A stretch of 64,000 nucleotides of DNA from Paralvinella palmiformis. Its lineage: Eukaryota > Annelida > Polychaeta > Terebellida > Alvinellidae. The position numbers and the translations under genes were made by a program. The stretch covers positions 1,426,001 through 1,490,000 of the forward strand of contig JAODUP010000006.1 of the NCBI GenBank assembly GCA_025642065.1, given 5' to 3'. The notes beneath the pieces are model-generated. The model was given only the letters and a program-made list of their open reading frames with translations, did no database searches and was not told the DNA's origin. This document shows positions 1 through 12,960 of this stretch, one piece after another (within the stretch, counting starts at the first letter, position 1; the number at the start of each line of letters is the position of its first letter).

Positions 1-589
1 CGTACTATAACAGATGACAAACAGAACTTGGACATCCCACACAGTTAAGTGATGAGGCCCAGCTAGGCCAGTTTTACTACAGACAATGCACTACCAATTA
101 AAGACCTTGTACTGGTAAATATATACTGGTAGTGATAATCTTTGACTCTACCACGAGGAATTTAGTAAACTAATTAGAGGGGAAGATAGCAAGTGTGACC
201 CTCCAGCCAAAGGGCTACTTCCCTGGCCCATAGAAAATACCGGTAGCATAAGGAGTGTGTTTCATGAGATAGGCCACCTGTATTCTCTATCTTTCATGCT
301 CTCTATTATTCACAACATGCAGATTTGACAATTGTTCAAATGAACTGGTTCACTAATCTCTACCATTTTAACAGAAAATATATTTCTTTACTTTATATAT
401 AAGATTATCTGTATAAAAGTGTTTCTTTGTCATGATGCCAGTATTGATTCTCTACCCAGAAACAGATACCCTCCAAAGACTATATCAAATAGTTAATATA
501 AATGTCACATATTATATTATTATTTTTATAATTACTGACCAATTAATTACCAAGGAGAGAGAGTTACAAGTTCAGTCTTAGAATTAGTC

Positions 590-770
590 ATACCTGGGAC
601 ATATATGGCTGAGGGTTGATACTTTAAGGAAAAGTTCTATAAACAAATTGGATATGATTCAGATTCAAGCTTAAAGCTGGAGGTTTGTAGCACAGTGCTC
701 TATTCACTGTCTTATCAGATGACCCCAACATCCGATAGCAGGTGAAAAACAGACAGTCTTACAACTAATG
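590..770 (-). repeat. SINE family 2 copy
   Basis: acctgggacatatatggctg recurs at 12390 and 15035. The tRNA-like head is at the right side on the minus strand. Confidence 0.45.
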
Positions 771-1060
771 GCTATTAAAGCGACTCAGATCATGTACCTA
801 ATTGACATAATATACAAATATTTTACATGACCCCTAAAAACAAATGTTTTGGTACACATAATTTTTTAATATTTCTGCAGTACATTGAGACAACATTAAT
901 AGTGCTGTGGTTGAGCCTGGAATTTGGGACTGAAGTTCTCCCCCAAGATATAACAATTCAAATCCTTATTAAGATCAAAGAAACCTATGGTTATGAAAAA
1001 CCTAGCTCATTTAAAATACAATTTAAGTGCAACAGCTAATTCTTGAAGGACTGTTATAAA

Positions 1061-1151
1061 CAGGGATGCCAATGGAAAGCAAGAAAAAACTCAGAAATTA
1101 TCCAGAACAGGCAGAAAAACTCGGAAATCCATGAAAAACTGGCATCTCTGG
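1061..1151. mobile_element. Tiny hAT-like MITE
   Basis: cagggatgcca at the left and tggcatctctg at the right form a terminal inverted repeat with one mismatch (CAGRGATGCCA). About 91 bp, A-rich inside. Confidence 0.5.
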
Positions 1152-2839
1152 ATAAAGAACTGAAACTGATTTAGCAAAAATTCTACTGTCATCTTATCAC
1201 TGATACATTAGGATAAATTTGGTGTCGTGCTGTTTAGAATAACTTGCCCCATCAACATGTTGATATTAATAATGATAATACCCATATAAACAAAATAATT
1301 TCAGAAAAACTTATTTTCTGTTAACATTTTTTACCGTTAATTTCAAGTATGGGAACATATTAATTCCGATTAAATTTCAAAATAATAATACATAATCAGC
1401 TTACAACCACCAACAAAGAAAATGTCTTGATTCTGGGATACATGGCATATTTCAATGTAGAGTAAAACTATTTATTTATATTACCATGTGTGAAGTAAGA
1501 AATGTTAATTTTAACTTGTAAGAAAGCATCCTTTTTTGGTTGTTGACAGGAGGTTGATTAGAGTACATGTTTGTGTAGCACTGTAAGTCATTCAGATGAC
1601 AGATTTGCTACCAGTGATGACAAATTCAAAGACAACTCCTTGGACAAGATGACAGATAATGATAGCTATGTCTCCAAATAACAGATCTGGTAATTTGAGC
1701 TAACTTTGTTCTGATTTTGTTTTCACTAAGAACTTATCTTGCTAAAAACTACTTTATTCTCCTGTAATTATGGCTAGTTGTTGAAGTACATCAATAAAAA
1801 AAAATATACCTATTGGTACTTCTTCCATACCAATAATGCTCAGATCTATAAATAACCACAGTATATCAAATATGGCAAATGTACTCCTCATTTATCTCCA
1901 TCAAGTTTAGGTTTGTAATAAATAAGGGAATTCAGAATAAGAAGCAACCAAATCTAGATCATTTGTGTATGCACATAACTTCGCCACCATCATCAAAGTT
2001 GTACTCAGTGGTGTAGAAAGAAATGACCATGCAATAAGTATTGTAACCCTAATACAATATTGCTCCATTATGCTGTGGACCAGCATCACACAAAATCGGC
2101 TATAACACTGTCAGACCATGGACCACAATTCGAGGTATCCATGATATTGAATTTTCCATGAAATGGCATGAAATCCAGGACTGACCTGATCAAATTTTAT
2201 TGAAATAATTTGAAAATGTTTAACAGTTTGTACTTCTCACAAAAATTTGGCCAACAGCCATAAATTACTCCATTTATGCCGATACCAGATGTCAGCAGGA
2301 GTTGTGAACATTTCAATTAAAGTTGTTTATTTCTAGGTGATAATGAGTAGATAAACAAGTAGATTTATTAATCTAAATTTTAATTACACACCATCTTGGC
2401 CCAATCAGCCAAATAAACAGCCCACATCTATTGCAAGACTTCACCAACTAAATAAGTTGGATTTTTTTTTGGTTAATCCACAGCTATTGCATATGCTTTA
2501 TTTATTGCAGTTAGGGATCATATTTTGTGCATAAAAGACCTCAGTTTTAATCATATTACATCACATCTCAAGTGCTATTTGTCTTGGAGGCTGTTATAAG
2601 AATTAAACAGTGCAGTGAAACTCGAGGTAATGTATTTAGAGATAATAATATTATTGATCTCAAATTATTTCTATAAATTTACACATTTGTACATGACAGC
2701 ATGATGTAGCATTGAATGACAACACGGCCAACATTATTCAATAAAATATATTCCTCAAAACGTCACATGATCTCATTACAAAAGCAGACGAATATATTTT
2801 CATGGTTGTTTATTTGTCCACCTACACCCAAGAACATTC

Positions 2840-4262
2840 ATTCATTGACATTCATTTGACAATGTTAATCATGACATTTTGTTATTTAAATTACAGTCGA
2901 TGGACTTCAATAGTTAATCCTGTGAATTGGATGTCTTCATACTTAACTGGTAGAGAACAGATAGTAAATGATACTAAATCAGAACCCAGTGGGATAACCT
3001 GTGGCGTGACACAAGCCATTGTTATTATTGTTGTATGTAAATGACATGGAAGATGCAGTTAATTATAAACTATTGTTGTATGTTGACGATTCTGCTTTAT
3101 TAGTGTCTGGGAAAGATGTTAACAGAATAGAAGCTATATTAAGTAATGAATTACAGAATGTCAGCAATTGGCTAGTGGACAACAAATTATCTCTCCACCT
3201 GGGGAAAACCGAATCTATTTTATTTGGTTCCAAAATTAAATGATGTAAATCACCAGAATTAAATGTACAATGCAATGGCACTAAAATTAGACCAAAATCA
3301 ACAGTAAAATACCTGGGACCAGAAATAGACCATTATGTATCAGGAGAAAACATGGCTAGTAAGATTATTGAAAAAGTAAACTCCAGAACAAAAGTTCTGA
3401 CCAGAAAATCTAAATACTAAGATGACGAGACAACGAAATTACTTGCATCAGCCTTAGTACAGTGTCATCTAGACTATGCATATGCATCATCGTATAGCAA
3501 TTTGACTAAGAAAACCAAAGATAAATTACAAGTATGTCAAAATAAACTCATCAGAACAGTGTTAAAACTACCACCTCGTACTCATTTAGATTATTCACAC
3601 TTTAGTCAATTAAATTGGTTACCAGTGGAAAAAACGAGTTTCCCTGTTGAAGTTAGGACACATCCATCAAATTATACATAGTTCAGCTCCAGCTTATGTC
3701 ATATTGCTTTATCCTGGTTAGCAATGCACATAGTATTGGGATTTGTGCTATTCAGGCTTCGCTTGTTGTTTCTAGGTATAGGAGTTTAGTTGGTAAAGGA
3801 ACTTTTAAATACACAGGTGCTATTGCATGGAATAATTTACCTCTTGGTGTTCAATCTATTATGGAAAAGTCTAGTTTTAAAAAAGTAGTCAAATCTCATC
3901 TCTTAAATAATGTTAAGGAAGAGGAACTTAGTTTGTATGTATAAGTATACCAAATAAATTTAAGTGTACTTTTAATTTGTATTATATGTCTAGTCAATTG
4001 TGTTACACTTTATGGTTGTAATCTACTTGTTTTAATTTGGTCAAGTTACAGTTCTTTGTACTATGTGGTATTATTTGTATGTGTTTATCTAGTATTATTT
4101 TTATGCACAATTTTGTACCTCCGTCTTGAGTCAAGTCACTCTGAGGACCATAATAGAAATAAGTCTTTGACTTTTTGTGTTATCCTCGGAATTTCTTATG
4201 TACCTAATATTACAATATTGTATTATATTTTTATGTACATGAATCCTGAATAAACTCAAATA
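2840..4262 (+). mobile_element. Degraded LINE, CR1/Jockey-like, RT to 3' end
   Basis: RT pieces in shifting frames: FDNVNHDILLFKLQS, SYLTGREQIV, SGITCGV.Q, LLLYVDDSALLV (YVDD catalytic box), NWLVDNKLSLHLGKTESILF, then VKYLGPEID, a PPRTHLDY region and AIAWNNLPLGVQS near the C-terminus. A roughly 300-bp 3' UTR ends at an aataaactcaaataaaa tail near 4250-4270. Truncated at the 5' end, with frameshifts and stops. Confidence 0.85.
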
Positions 4263-4370
4263 AAATAAAATCATTGTTCTATATATTTGCTACCTTCATC
4301 TGAAAAATATGCACTATTTCTGGTGGATGGATATCACTTATGAAACATTGCTGTTAATTCTTGCACTATT

Positions 4371-4530
4371 TTGCAGAAAGATTTAATTCTCCGTACAGAC
4401 ACATTGTGTCGAATGCTTTTTCAAAATCAATTAGTAGCAATATACCAGTCATATTATTTTGTTTACAAAATTCAATAGCATCATCTATAGTTCTTATATT
4501 TTCACCTATATATCTTTTAACTTGGCAGTC
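4371..4530 (-). mobile_element. LINE reverse transcriptase fragment
   Basis: Minus-strand reading KRYIGENIRTIDDAIEFCK, then GILLLIDFEKAFDT: the RT motif containing the first catalytic Asp. Only about 50 codons remain. It abuts the 3' end of the preceding LINE in opposite orientation. Confidence 0.75.
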
Positions 4531-4904
4531 CCAAGCTCGGATGAGAAAGGAGGCAGGTTAAGCATAAAAAAAACTATTCACTATGGAAAAACCTCTTAAT
4601 TTTAACACAAGTAAAAAAACAGTATACAATTTTTTAAATGAACTAGACATGCCTTTAATACATATGAGCAAATGTTTGGATAGATGTATCAAAATACAGT
4701 GGGTTTTAATTCCTAAAGGCTTAAAAAATTTATTTCCCCCCCACTTGAACACTAACATAAATAGCAAGCATTTTAATTGCAAAAAGTAAACAATTGTCTT
4801 AAAACACAAGGTCTGTGTTTAATGATCACATGATTCAGGTCTGGTTCTTAAACCAGGTTTTATTGGGACATTACATGTTATATCCAAAACTTGAAGAAGC
4901 TTAC

Positions 4905-5018
4905 CGTTTTTCTGTTGACTTTTGGGTGGATGAAGCACGTGATCCGGAGTCAATATCACGTTCTGTTACACCATCAACATAATACACCTTAGTAATACTG
5001 GAATCATCCATAACTGGA
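4905..5018 (-). CDS. Rab11-FIP-like exon 5: Ser-rich linker
   Basis: 114 nt, phase 2 to 2, acceptor aatttccag, donor ACG|GTAAGC. DDSSITKVYYVDGVTERDID then SGSRASSTQKSTEKR. The gene continues left. Confidence 0.8.
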
Positions 5019-8000
5019 CTGGAAATTAAAATAATAAGCAATTAATTAGATGAGCACTTCATGATGAGTCAAAATAATACATACATCATTTAAGACAATC
5101 CATGCAATTCCCTGAACACACTGGAAACAGACCCATTACTGATTTCAACCATACACCAACACATAATGTTGTGTGTCCAAACTGCTTACTGTAGATCTTG
5201 AGTGTCGGAGGATTTGCCACTGAAGGCACTGTCATGATCGTCTTCTGAGCTGATGACAGCTTGCGATGGGTTCATATCGCCGAGGAACATGGCATTATCT
5301 GTGTGTATGGCCATCGGTGTCTGGTCATCATCTGTCATCATGTCATACTCATTGAATGTACTCAACTCTGATGTGTCGTGTGTCTGAAATATATTTGAAA
5401 ACACAAAAAAGTTACCAATGTTCTGTAGCTGTATGAGTAACGAGGGCTAATTAATGATTTTTGGAAAGGTCTTCTGTCTCGTCTTTATAAACAAAACAAA
5501 AACATCTATAGTCCCTCATGAGTTTGGGATATGTAAATAGGGAGATGTATGCAATCATTTTTGGCAAAATGCTGCACATGTCAACTTCAACCCAACAGGT
5601 GTTTACCGCCAGGGGACCCCAAATGAATGGTCTTCATTCAAACCAATCCATCCTTTATATAATGCATGCTCTACAATATATTCTCAATAACCGAAATCAC
5701 GCTGAACAAATCTTAACACAAATAAACCTCACATCAGCTGAAAGTTTCAAACATGAAAGTGTTCCACAGAATTATTAGCACGGTTAACTGGGTTTTATTT
5801 GTAGATTCCTCCATTCATTATATTCATTCAGTAATTTACCATTGTCCAGTTATGAGAAACACTACTGACATAAACAGTATCTATTCCTAAAACAAATGTA
5901 GTAAACAAATACGAAATGAATGAGAAATCCGAATCTCACCACGAGATGCTAGTAGAAAGTGGCAGCCATTAACAAAAAGGAACGATCTCTAAACACATCA
6001 AATACTCAGCAACTTCTACACATCAGCTGCTGCCACTATAGCATCCAGCTTAAAACTCCTATTCCACACAGTATCATTGATAACCACAAACACTATATCG
6101 CGCACAACTTTTCCTGAACCCGAAATCAGTGGATCGGGTAGTTAGTTAGCAGCCAAACTTGAACTGATTAGATGTATCTAGCAGTTAACACAGCACGGTT
6201 TCTAATGAGGAGGACAAAACAAACCACAAAGTTAGCTTACCAAAAGAGAAAGGCAACAAAACAAAGAATACAGGCACAGCGCATTGATCAATCTGGTAAA
6301 ATGGCTACAGACAGCCAGCCATCTTCTACTATATTCTAAAATATTTCTATAAACCGACATTCTCATCTGGTAATTTTTTTCTCTCCACGGAATCCAAAAC
6401 TACAAAAGTTGTTTGTATGTGTGAATGTTTGTAATGTTTCCATCTGGCATTACTGTTGATGCTGTGATCAAAGTAACATGGAACATTAGGTACTATTGAT
6501 TGCGGTTGATTTGGTATTGGTGAAAAGGAAATCAATATGACAGATGTGATGTGTTTTGGGAAGAGGATGATAATGATGAGGCCAGCATACATCAGTGATA
6601 GATGGCTGATTCATCAGAGATGGATCATTTGTTTACATAAAAATATGAATGCAGTATTACAAAACTCTACAAGGTATGTGGCTGGCATTTGACATTAACT
6701 GACAACTGGATAATAAATGTCTCATAGCTAACCGTGTGTCAGTCTATGTATGTGGGGGGGGGGAGTTTGTTGTGTGTGTGCATGTGTGTGTGTGAGAGAG
6801 TGAGAGAGACCATACATGCATAAGCACATATTGTTGCAAATATAAATCAAACCAAAAAAAAGAGAATTATAATATTAATCATAATTAATACACCACCCTA
6901 ATCAACACAAGCAGCTTTAAGATGAGGCACAGTGAGACTATGTGATTGATGTATCACATCATCTGATGCAGCATAAATGATGTATACAGACATCATACAA
7001 CAAAAAGTGGAAAGTGTTTCATTCAGCTACCCATAACTCCTAATTAGAGGCTAACACTAACAGCTAAAAGCATTATAAAGATGAATGACCGAAGACAACT
7101 TCATACGTTTTGTTAGCACATAGTCTAATACAGCCACAGAAACGTTTATCACATTGTCAACAACAAATACCTACAGGTTAGGTTTGAGCGAATAAGACAA
7201 AAAAATTCCCATTCCATTATTGCAATTTCAAATATTTTCAAGGCTGAATAATCAGTCTATATATCCTTTTACACCGGACAAAAATGTTGGAAAAGGACAA
7301 GGTCTGAAGACCAGAAAAACCTTCACAGAATAGATACAGCCGCGAAGACAGACAGACAGACACACGACTGACAAACATAACAACAATAGTGTACTTGATC
7401 AAAACTCGGACAAGCTAGATAAATGCCATAACATAAAATTATTACTCTCAAAATCGGATAACAATTTCCATTTTTATCAAGACAAAACAGCCACTTATAG
7501 CACAGCTCAAACAGTCAATACAGTTAGACTGTCATCAATGCTTCATAACCAAAACAATATTTCATGCTGTTAATCAAGCATTGTTTTGTTGTTTAGTAGA
7601 AACAATAAATATTTATGCATAATATTATTATCCTCAGTTATAACAATATGCCAGATGTACAGACAGGAAACTGCTATTCTGCAGCAATTGCTCAGCAACA
7701 CAATTTACCACTAACATTTCAGACATTTGCCAATATATCATCATCATCTATAAATAAAACACAAAGAATCTCACTTACGCCAGAACTGTTGGTGTCCTCT
7801 TCGGGAGCGGTTACACTACAGTCAGTATTTAGTGTTTGTGGACGGGAAACAGGAAATAAATATGGTGATGATACGGTAACAGGTGGGGAGCATGGACCTA
7901 AAACAAATAAAAGGAGAAAAAACACACATAAACATTAGTTATCTAAACAAAAACATCAGACAGACAGAGTAGTTAAAATGGAGTAAGCTACAACTGATGG

Positions 8001-8487
8001 TTTAACGCGTTACTTTATTCTGAAAATGTGCAGATATCATGGGAACTGTCACAATTTATAAAAACTACATTGTTTGAAATGTCCACCATACAACAATAAA
8101 AAAAATCTACTTTCTATAATCTGAAATGTTCAGTGTGTTCTACTATAACTGTAATCACTGATTTCATTATAATTATCAGCTTTTCATTCATAAGCACCTA
8201 TGGCTTAATTACAACACAACCACACTGATAGTTATCCGCTAACATTTTAATCGAAATTGTGAAGAGCCAAACAACAAATTTCTAAAGCATAACAAATGAT
8301 CCATAGGTGGAGGTGCACAAGAATTTTGGTGTCTTAAATCGGATTTAAGAAGTTGAAGTAAGCTGTACATTTGCACTGAATGTAAAAATTGTTGTTTTAT
8401 TGCTACTTGCATGTACAAGGTAGGATAAATGAGGGACCTCCAATATTAAAGTCTAAGTGAAAGATGAAACATATCCCAACTAGGGTA

Positions 8488-8525
<38 letters not shown>

Positions 8526-11500
8526 TGTTGTAACCAATGTACTGTTGGGAGCACCACAAAAATTTGTTAATAAGTAGGCCTTCAAACCTGCCTTTAAAAC
8601 TATAACATAAACTTCAGTTATCTATTGTTTACCTGCATACCTAAGTTAGGATGAAACCGATGTTAGTGTGTGATGATATTTTATGTCCCACTCTGTGCTC
8701 ACTATAAGCTAAATGGGCTGAACAGCTTCCATATGTAATGGGGCAAAGAGAAAGATGAAACACCCTTCAGACACGCCCACTACGAGATTTGATCTGATGT
8801 GTCAAACTGTGCTACCAGTTATAACATGCAGGTGCCCATAAGCGTGTTTGTATATGAATCGGTCCAAAATCCAGCCTACAACCAGGAACAGTGCTTTTTA
8901 GCAACCGCTGGTGAGGTATCAGTGCGGGTGTTTTAACCTATGATACTTTTCCCACCAAAACAGTGGGAAATCATTCTACGGAAAACGTATTTTAAATGGT
9001 ACTTAATCTTAGCCATTAAGAACCTTCGAAAATATGACTTGACATGGCGGACAACCAAGCATGTGGTTTCACTTGTCTGAATACGTAGTTTGGTTGTCCC
9101 AGACAGGCGGACAACCATTAATGTCGAGCCCTGTTTAAAGTATGAGTACTTCTAGAGTATATTTTCAAGAACGATTGCTCAAGCATACACACTGTCATTG
9201 GTGATATGAAAGCAATGATATAATTCGCTTTTATGCATGCAACTATAACTATTGTTTCTTTAATTAATTATTTTCATCTGATGATGTTCTACATTTCCAC
9301 AAAAAGGAAATGTAATATCATATCTAGACACATGTTGCCAAACTTAAGTATAATCATATTGTCTTCATATAGCAAGACAGAAATTGTACATATTCACAAT
9401 TACACTACAAATATGTGTATACTCACAGTAGTACTATTTAACAGAGTTAATATATGAACGTATGCTTTATATCTGACCAAATGTATACAGTAAATAGCAT
9501 AACAGTTATTTTTTTACGTCTAATCGGAAAGGAATCTCATTTAAAATGAGTGACCAATTTCAATTAACCCAATTTTATTGTGAGGTTATGTCATGAGTGA
9601 AATAAGTACAAATATACACAAAATTTTAATAACAAATTGGAAAGAATTATTGATTTAATGTGAAACTACTCACAGTGTACTCAGATAATAAGAGTAACTA
9701 ATAATTGCAATCATGTACAAGTTCTGATTCTTCATATTATGAGTACACGAGAACAGAATAAAATATGCTAACACAATTCATTCGAAAAATAATTACTGCA
9801 TATTACTAGCAGCATCGACTAGCTGTTATATGGTTAAGATAAAACAAGTAATAATAAATACACCACAGCCTCTATATAAAGGCCTACTAGCTGTTTACAA
9901 GACGCATGTAGTCAGTTTTTTTGCTATTTATTTCAGCCAAAACAGAGGAATTGGAGTGAGACACATTCTCAGTACTATTGCTAAGTATGCACTTCTGCAA
10001 TCTATTAATATTTAAAATACAGAAACGTAGTAAACGGTAAGCCAACGTACAGGATGCATAATAATACCAAATATGGTAATGCAATAGTTGTTCTTGTTGA
10101 CCGTATAATGAACTTTGGCCTACTTTACATCCGATTATGATATTTATATATATATATATTGGATCTGGCTTGGCAAAGTTTCCAATGTCTAAAAACTGGA
10201 CCACTGATATAGGAAACACAACAACCCAAAGGGTATGCTTCACTGCACCAACAATTGTTTGCATGTAATGTAAGATTTTCACATTACTAACAAAAGAAAT
10301 GCTGCTTATACGAAAATCTAGTTGTGTCTAGTTTCTGAAAGACATCCAATTTGTTAAGAGTCATTTTCATCGAATTAAACTTGTATCAATTAGAAACTAT
10401 CAAACTACAATCAACATTGCCTGGTATGAATAATAAAAAGTAATGATATGAAAGGTTATGGTTTTAAGTACTGTAATGAAGAGCCTTTCTCTCTATTATG
10501 TATGTATGTATATATATATAAGAGAGAGAGAGCAGACAGTGATTTTATGACATGGTTTTGTACCCTTTACTGACTGACCTCTCATCATAAAAGTCTTTTC
10601 TCACGCTGCAGAACAGCCAGACTATGTCTAAAGGGTTAATGAAAGATCTAAATATTACCAGCATCACTATCGACAACACTTATTTTTCCACGACTGAGTG
10701 TATTTTGCAAGGTATAAACTCACAGCATTTCACATTGTCAGAACAAGACAAACAAAATGTGACAAATGTACCTACTTTTAAGTTCCAATATCTGCTTGAC
10801 GCCTTGACAAAATTCGCTGAAATGTATCTTCCCATCCCCCTCTGGATCCAGCACCTCAATGATACGACACATAACCTGAAAACAAACACACCGAATGCGT
10901 CACAGCAATCCAAATGACATGTGTATATTGTATCTGGGTCCACATAACATGTATTTATATTATATGTCAACTTTATGGACATGAGCCGAATTGTAACTCA
11001 TCAGAAAATACACCAGGAGGATATCAAACTATATATTTATATCATAATCATATTTTTAATCAGAATTATCCGAAATGGACAGCCAATAATATATTTCGAC
11101 GGATGAAATATCTATTAGGATTGACTGTAGATAAGTTAAATCAGTCATGCTCGATAAATGATAGCACCGATTCAAAATTTTGAAACATCCCCTAGGCTTA
11201 AGCAAAGGAATTTTAGACCTCAACATGGGGAAGTGGTGAACCAACATAAGTAGTTTTGAATAAAAAAAACTGTGAGGTTTGATAGCCTGAATTTCAATTC
11301 TGAACAAAAGTGTGACGCTGAACAAAAACACGCAAAAAACAAAGCAGAGGAAGACATGAATAATAATGACAAATCAGAAATATCAAACTGAATTGTAAAT
11401 AGTGTTGAAGACCCAAAACAAATATTTTAAGGCCCTAAGCAATTACCAACATTGACTCTTAAGATCTTAGCACCCGTGACGATCATCGTCAATTCACTTC

Positions 11501-12914
11501 CTGGGCTTCAGAAGCCAATTTAACGAACATGCTCAACCAGTCATAGAACAGATCAATTGGTTTAGGCCACCAACAAATCATAACAGCTTATATAATTACT
11601 ACAGTGTAACAGTGTCTAATTGTTTCCACCAACAGCCTAATATCTAAAATATTAGATTATGTTGATTGGTGCAAATTGTCAACATCTCAACAACATCTTT
11701 AAAATGCATACCGAACAACCACTGTTCATGTGCATAAAATGTACGAATTTGTGAGTCAACATACTGTATTCTGAGAAAAACCCAGTTTAGCCCTGGTTTA
11801 ACCGGTAAAACCCAGGTTAAACTCCAACCCTGTGATAATGTACTAACTATTCAAATAGTAAGATTTATGACACCAACATCACACTGAATTATGGAGTTTA
11901 GAATTGACAGAGTCAGCAAAGTAAACGCAGCACTAACTTAAATGTTTTCTCCAGTGTGTGACCTGACACTGTGTTTGAAATGAACTAGATTTAAAATGAC
12001 AAAATATTTATATTAGACATAACTGGTACAAAAATGTTATGTATACAGCAAGTAAACAAATATGTAACTAAACAAATACATTTCTGATGATTCAATATCA
12101 ATCATGGTGTTAATGCCGATCAAAAACTGATGTTAAGTTCCTAAACGGAAAATTTTAAAATAACAAAACTGAGACCTAAAAATATTGTACAATAACAGGT
12201 AACTTTTTATATATAATCAATGTCATTTAATTCTAACCTGTTGGAAATATCAGTGATTAGACCCCCAAAATATTACCAGAATAATAACATTTTTAAAAAG
12301 TGGTTAATTTTAAATGATAAGCTGACAAGTAATTATTTTTAGTAACATCTGAATGATAACATAATTTTGTTTGGCTTCCACAGTAATCTCACCTGTGACA
12401 TATGGCTGACGGGTGGAGCTGTTACCTTGGAAAATCAGATGATAATAGAGAAGCTACTAGTTGATAGATGGACGAAACACAAATAACAGTGAGAATTATC
12501 GCCACAACCTGGAGGACAAACTCGAATCGTCCCCATGTCTGGGTAAGACAGTAAAGTAAACAGTGTCTTTACTGTGTGTTATTAGTTGTGGAGATACAGC
12601 TATAAAAAATGGTTGAACAAAAGCAAAAACACCCCATTTTGAATGCACAAACTATCCAATAATATTTCACATCTTCATCAGTCATAAAATGTAAATATTG
12701 CTGTTTTATGGCCACTTCTATCCACAAAGTAGGCGAAATGGGCTGAGCAACCTTCAAAAGACCAAAGGTAACAAGAAGTGAAAGATGAAACAACATTCTG
12801 ACAAAGCCAGACTGGGACTTGAATCCAGGGGCAATAGATCTATGGCCAACTGCACTACCGGTTAGGTCTTCATCAGCCACAAGTGAATTTTATTATCACT
12901 AATACTAATAATCA

Positions 12915-12960
<46 letters not shown>

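Larger units (their letters stand above)
1..4904. other. Left flank: intron or downstream part of the Rab11-FIP-like gene
   Basis: Apart from the SINE at 590, the mini-MITE at 1061 and the two LINE fragments, 1-2800 shows no exon or repeat I can support. The later exons of the gene, if intron here, are beyond position 1. Confidence 0.5.
5384..10775. other. Introns 2 and 3 of the Rab11-FIP-like gene
   Basis: Contains a G-run and (TG)n at 6752-6800, SINE copies at 8.4-8.9 kb, a (TA)n and a hAT-type end at 9.1 kb. Nothing else recognised (exon 3 at 7779-7897 excepted). Confidence 0.5.

Noticed and set aside
10624..10917. 97-codon plus-strand ORF
   Set aside because: Antisense shadow of the EF-hand 2 exon.
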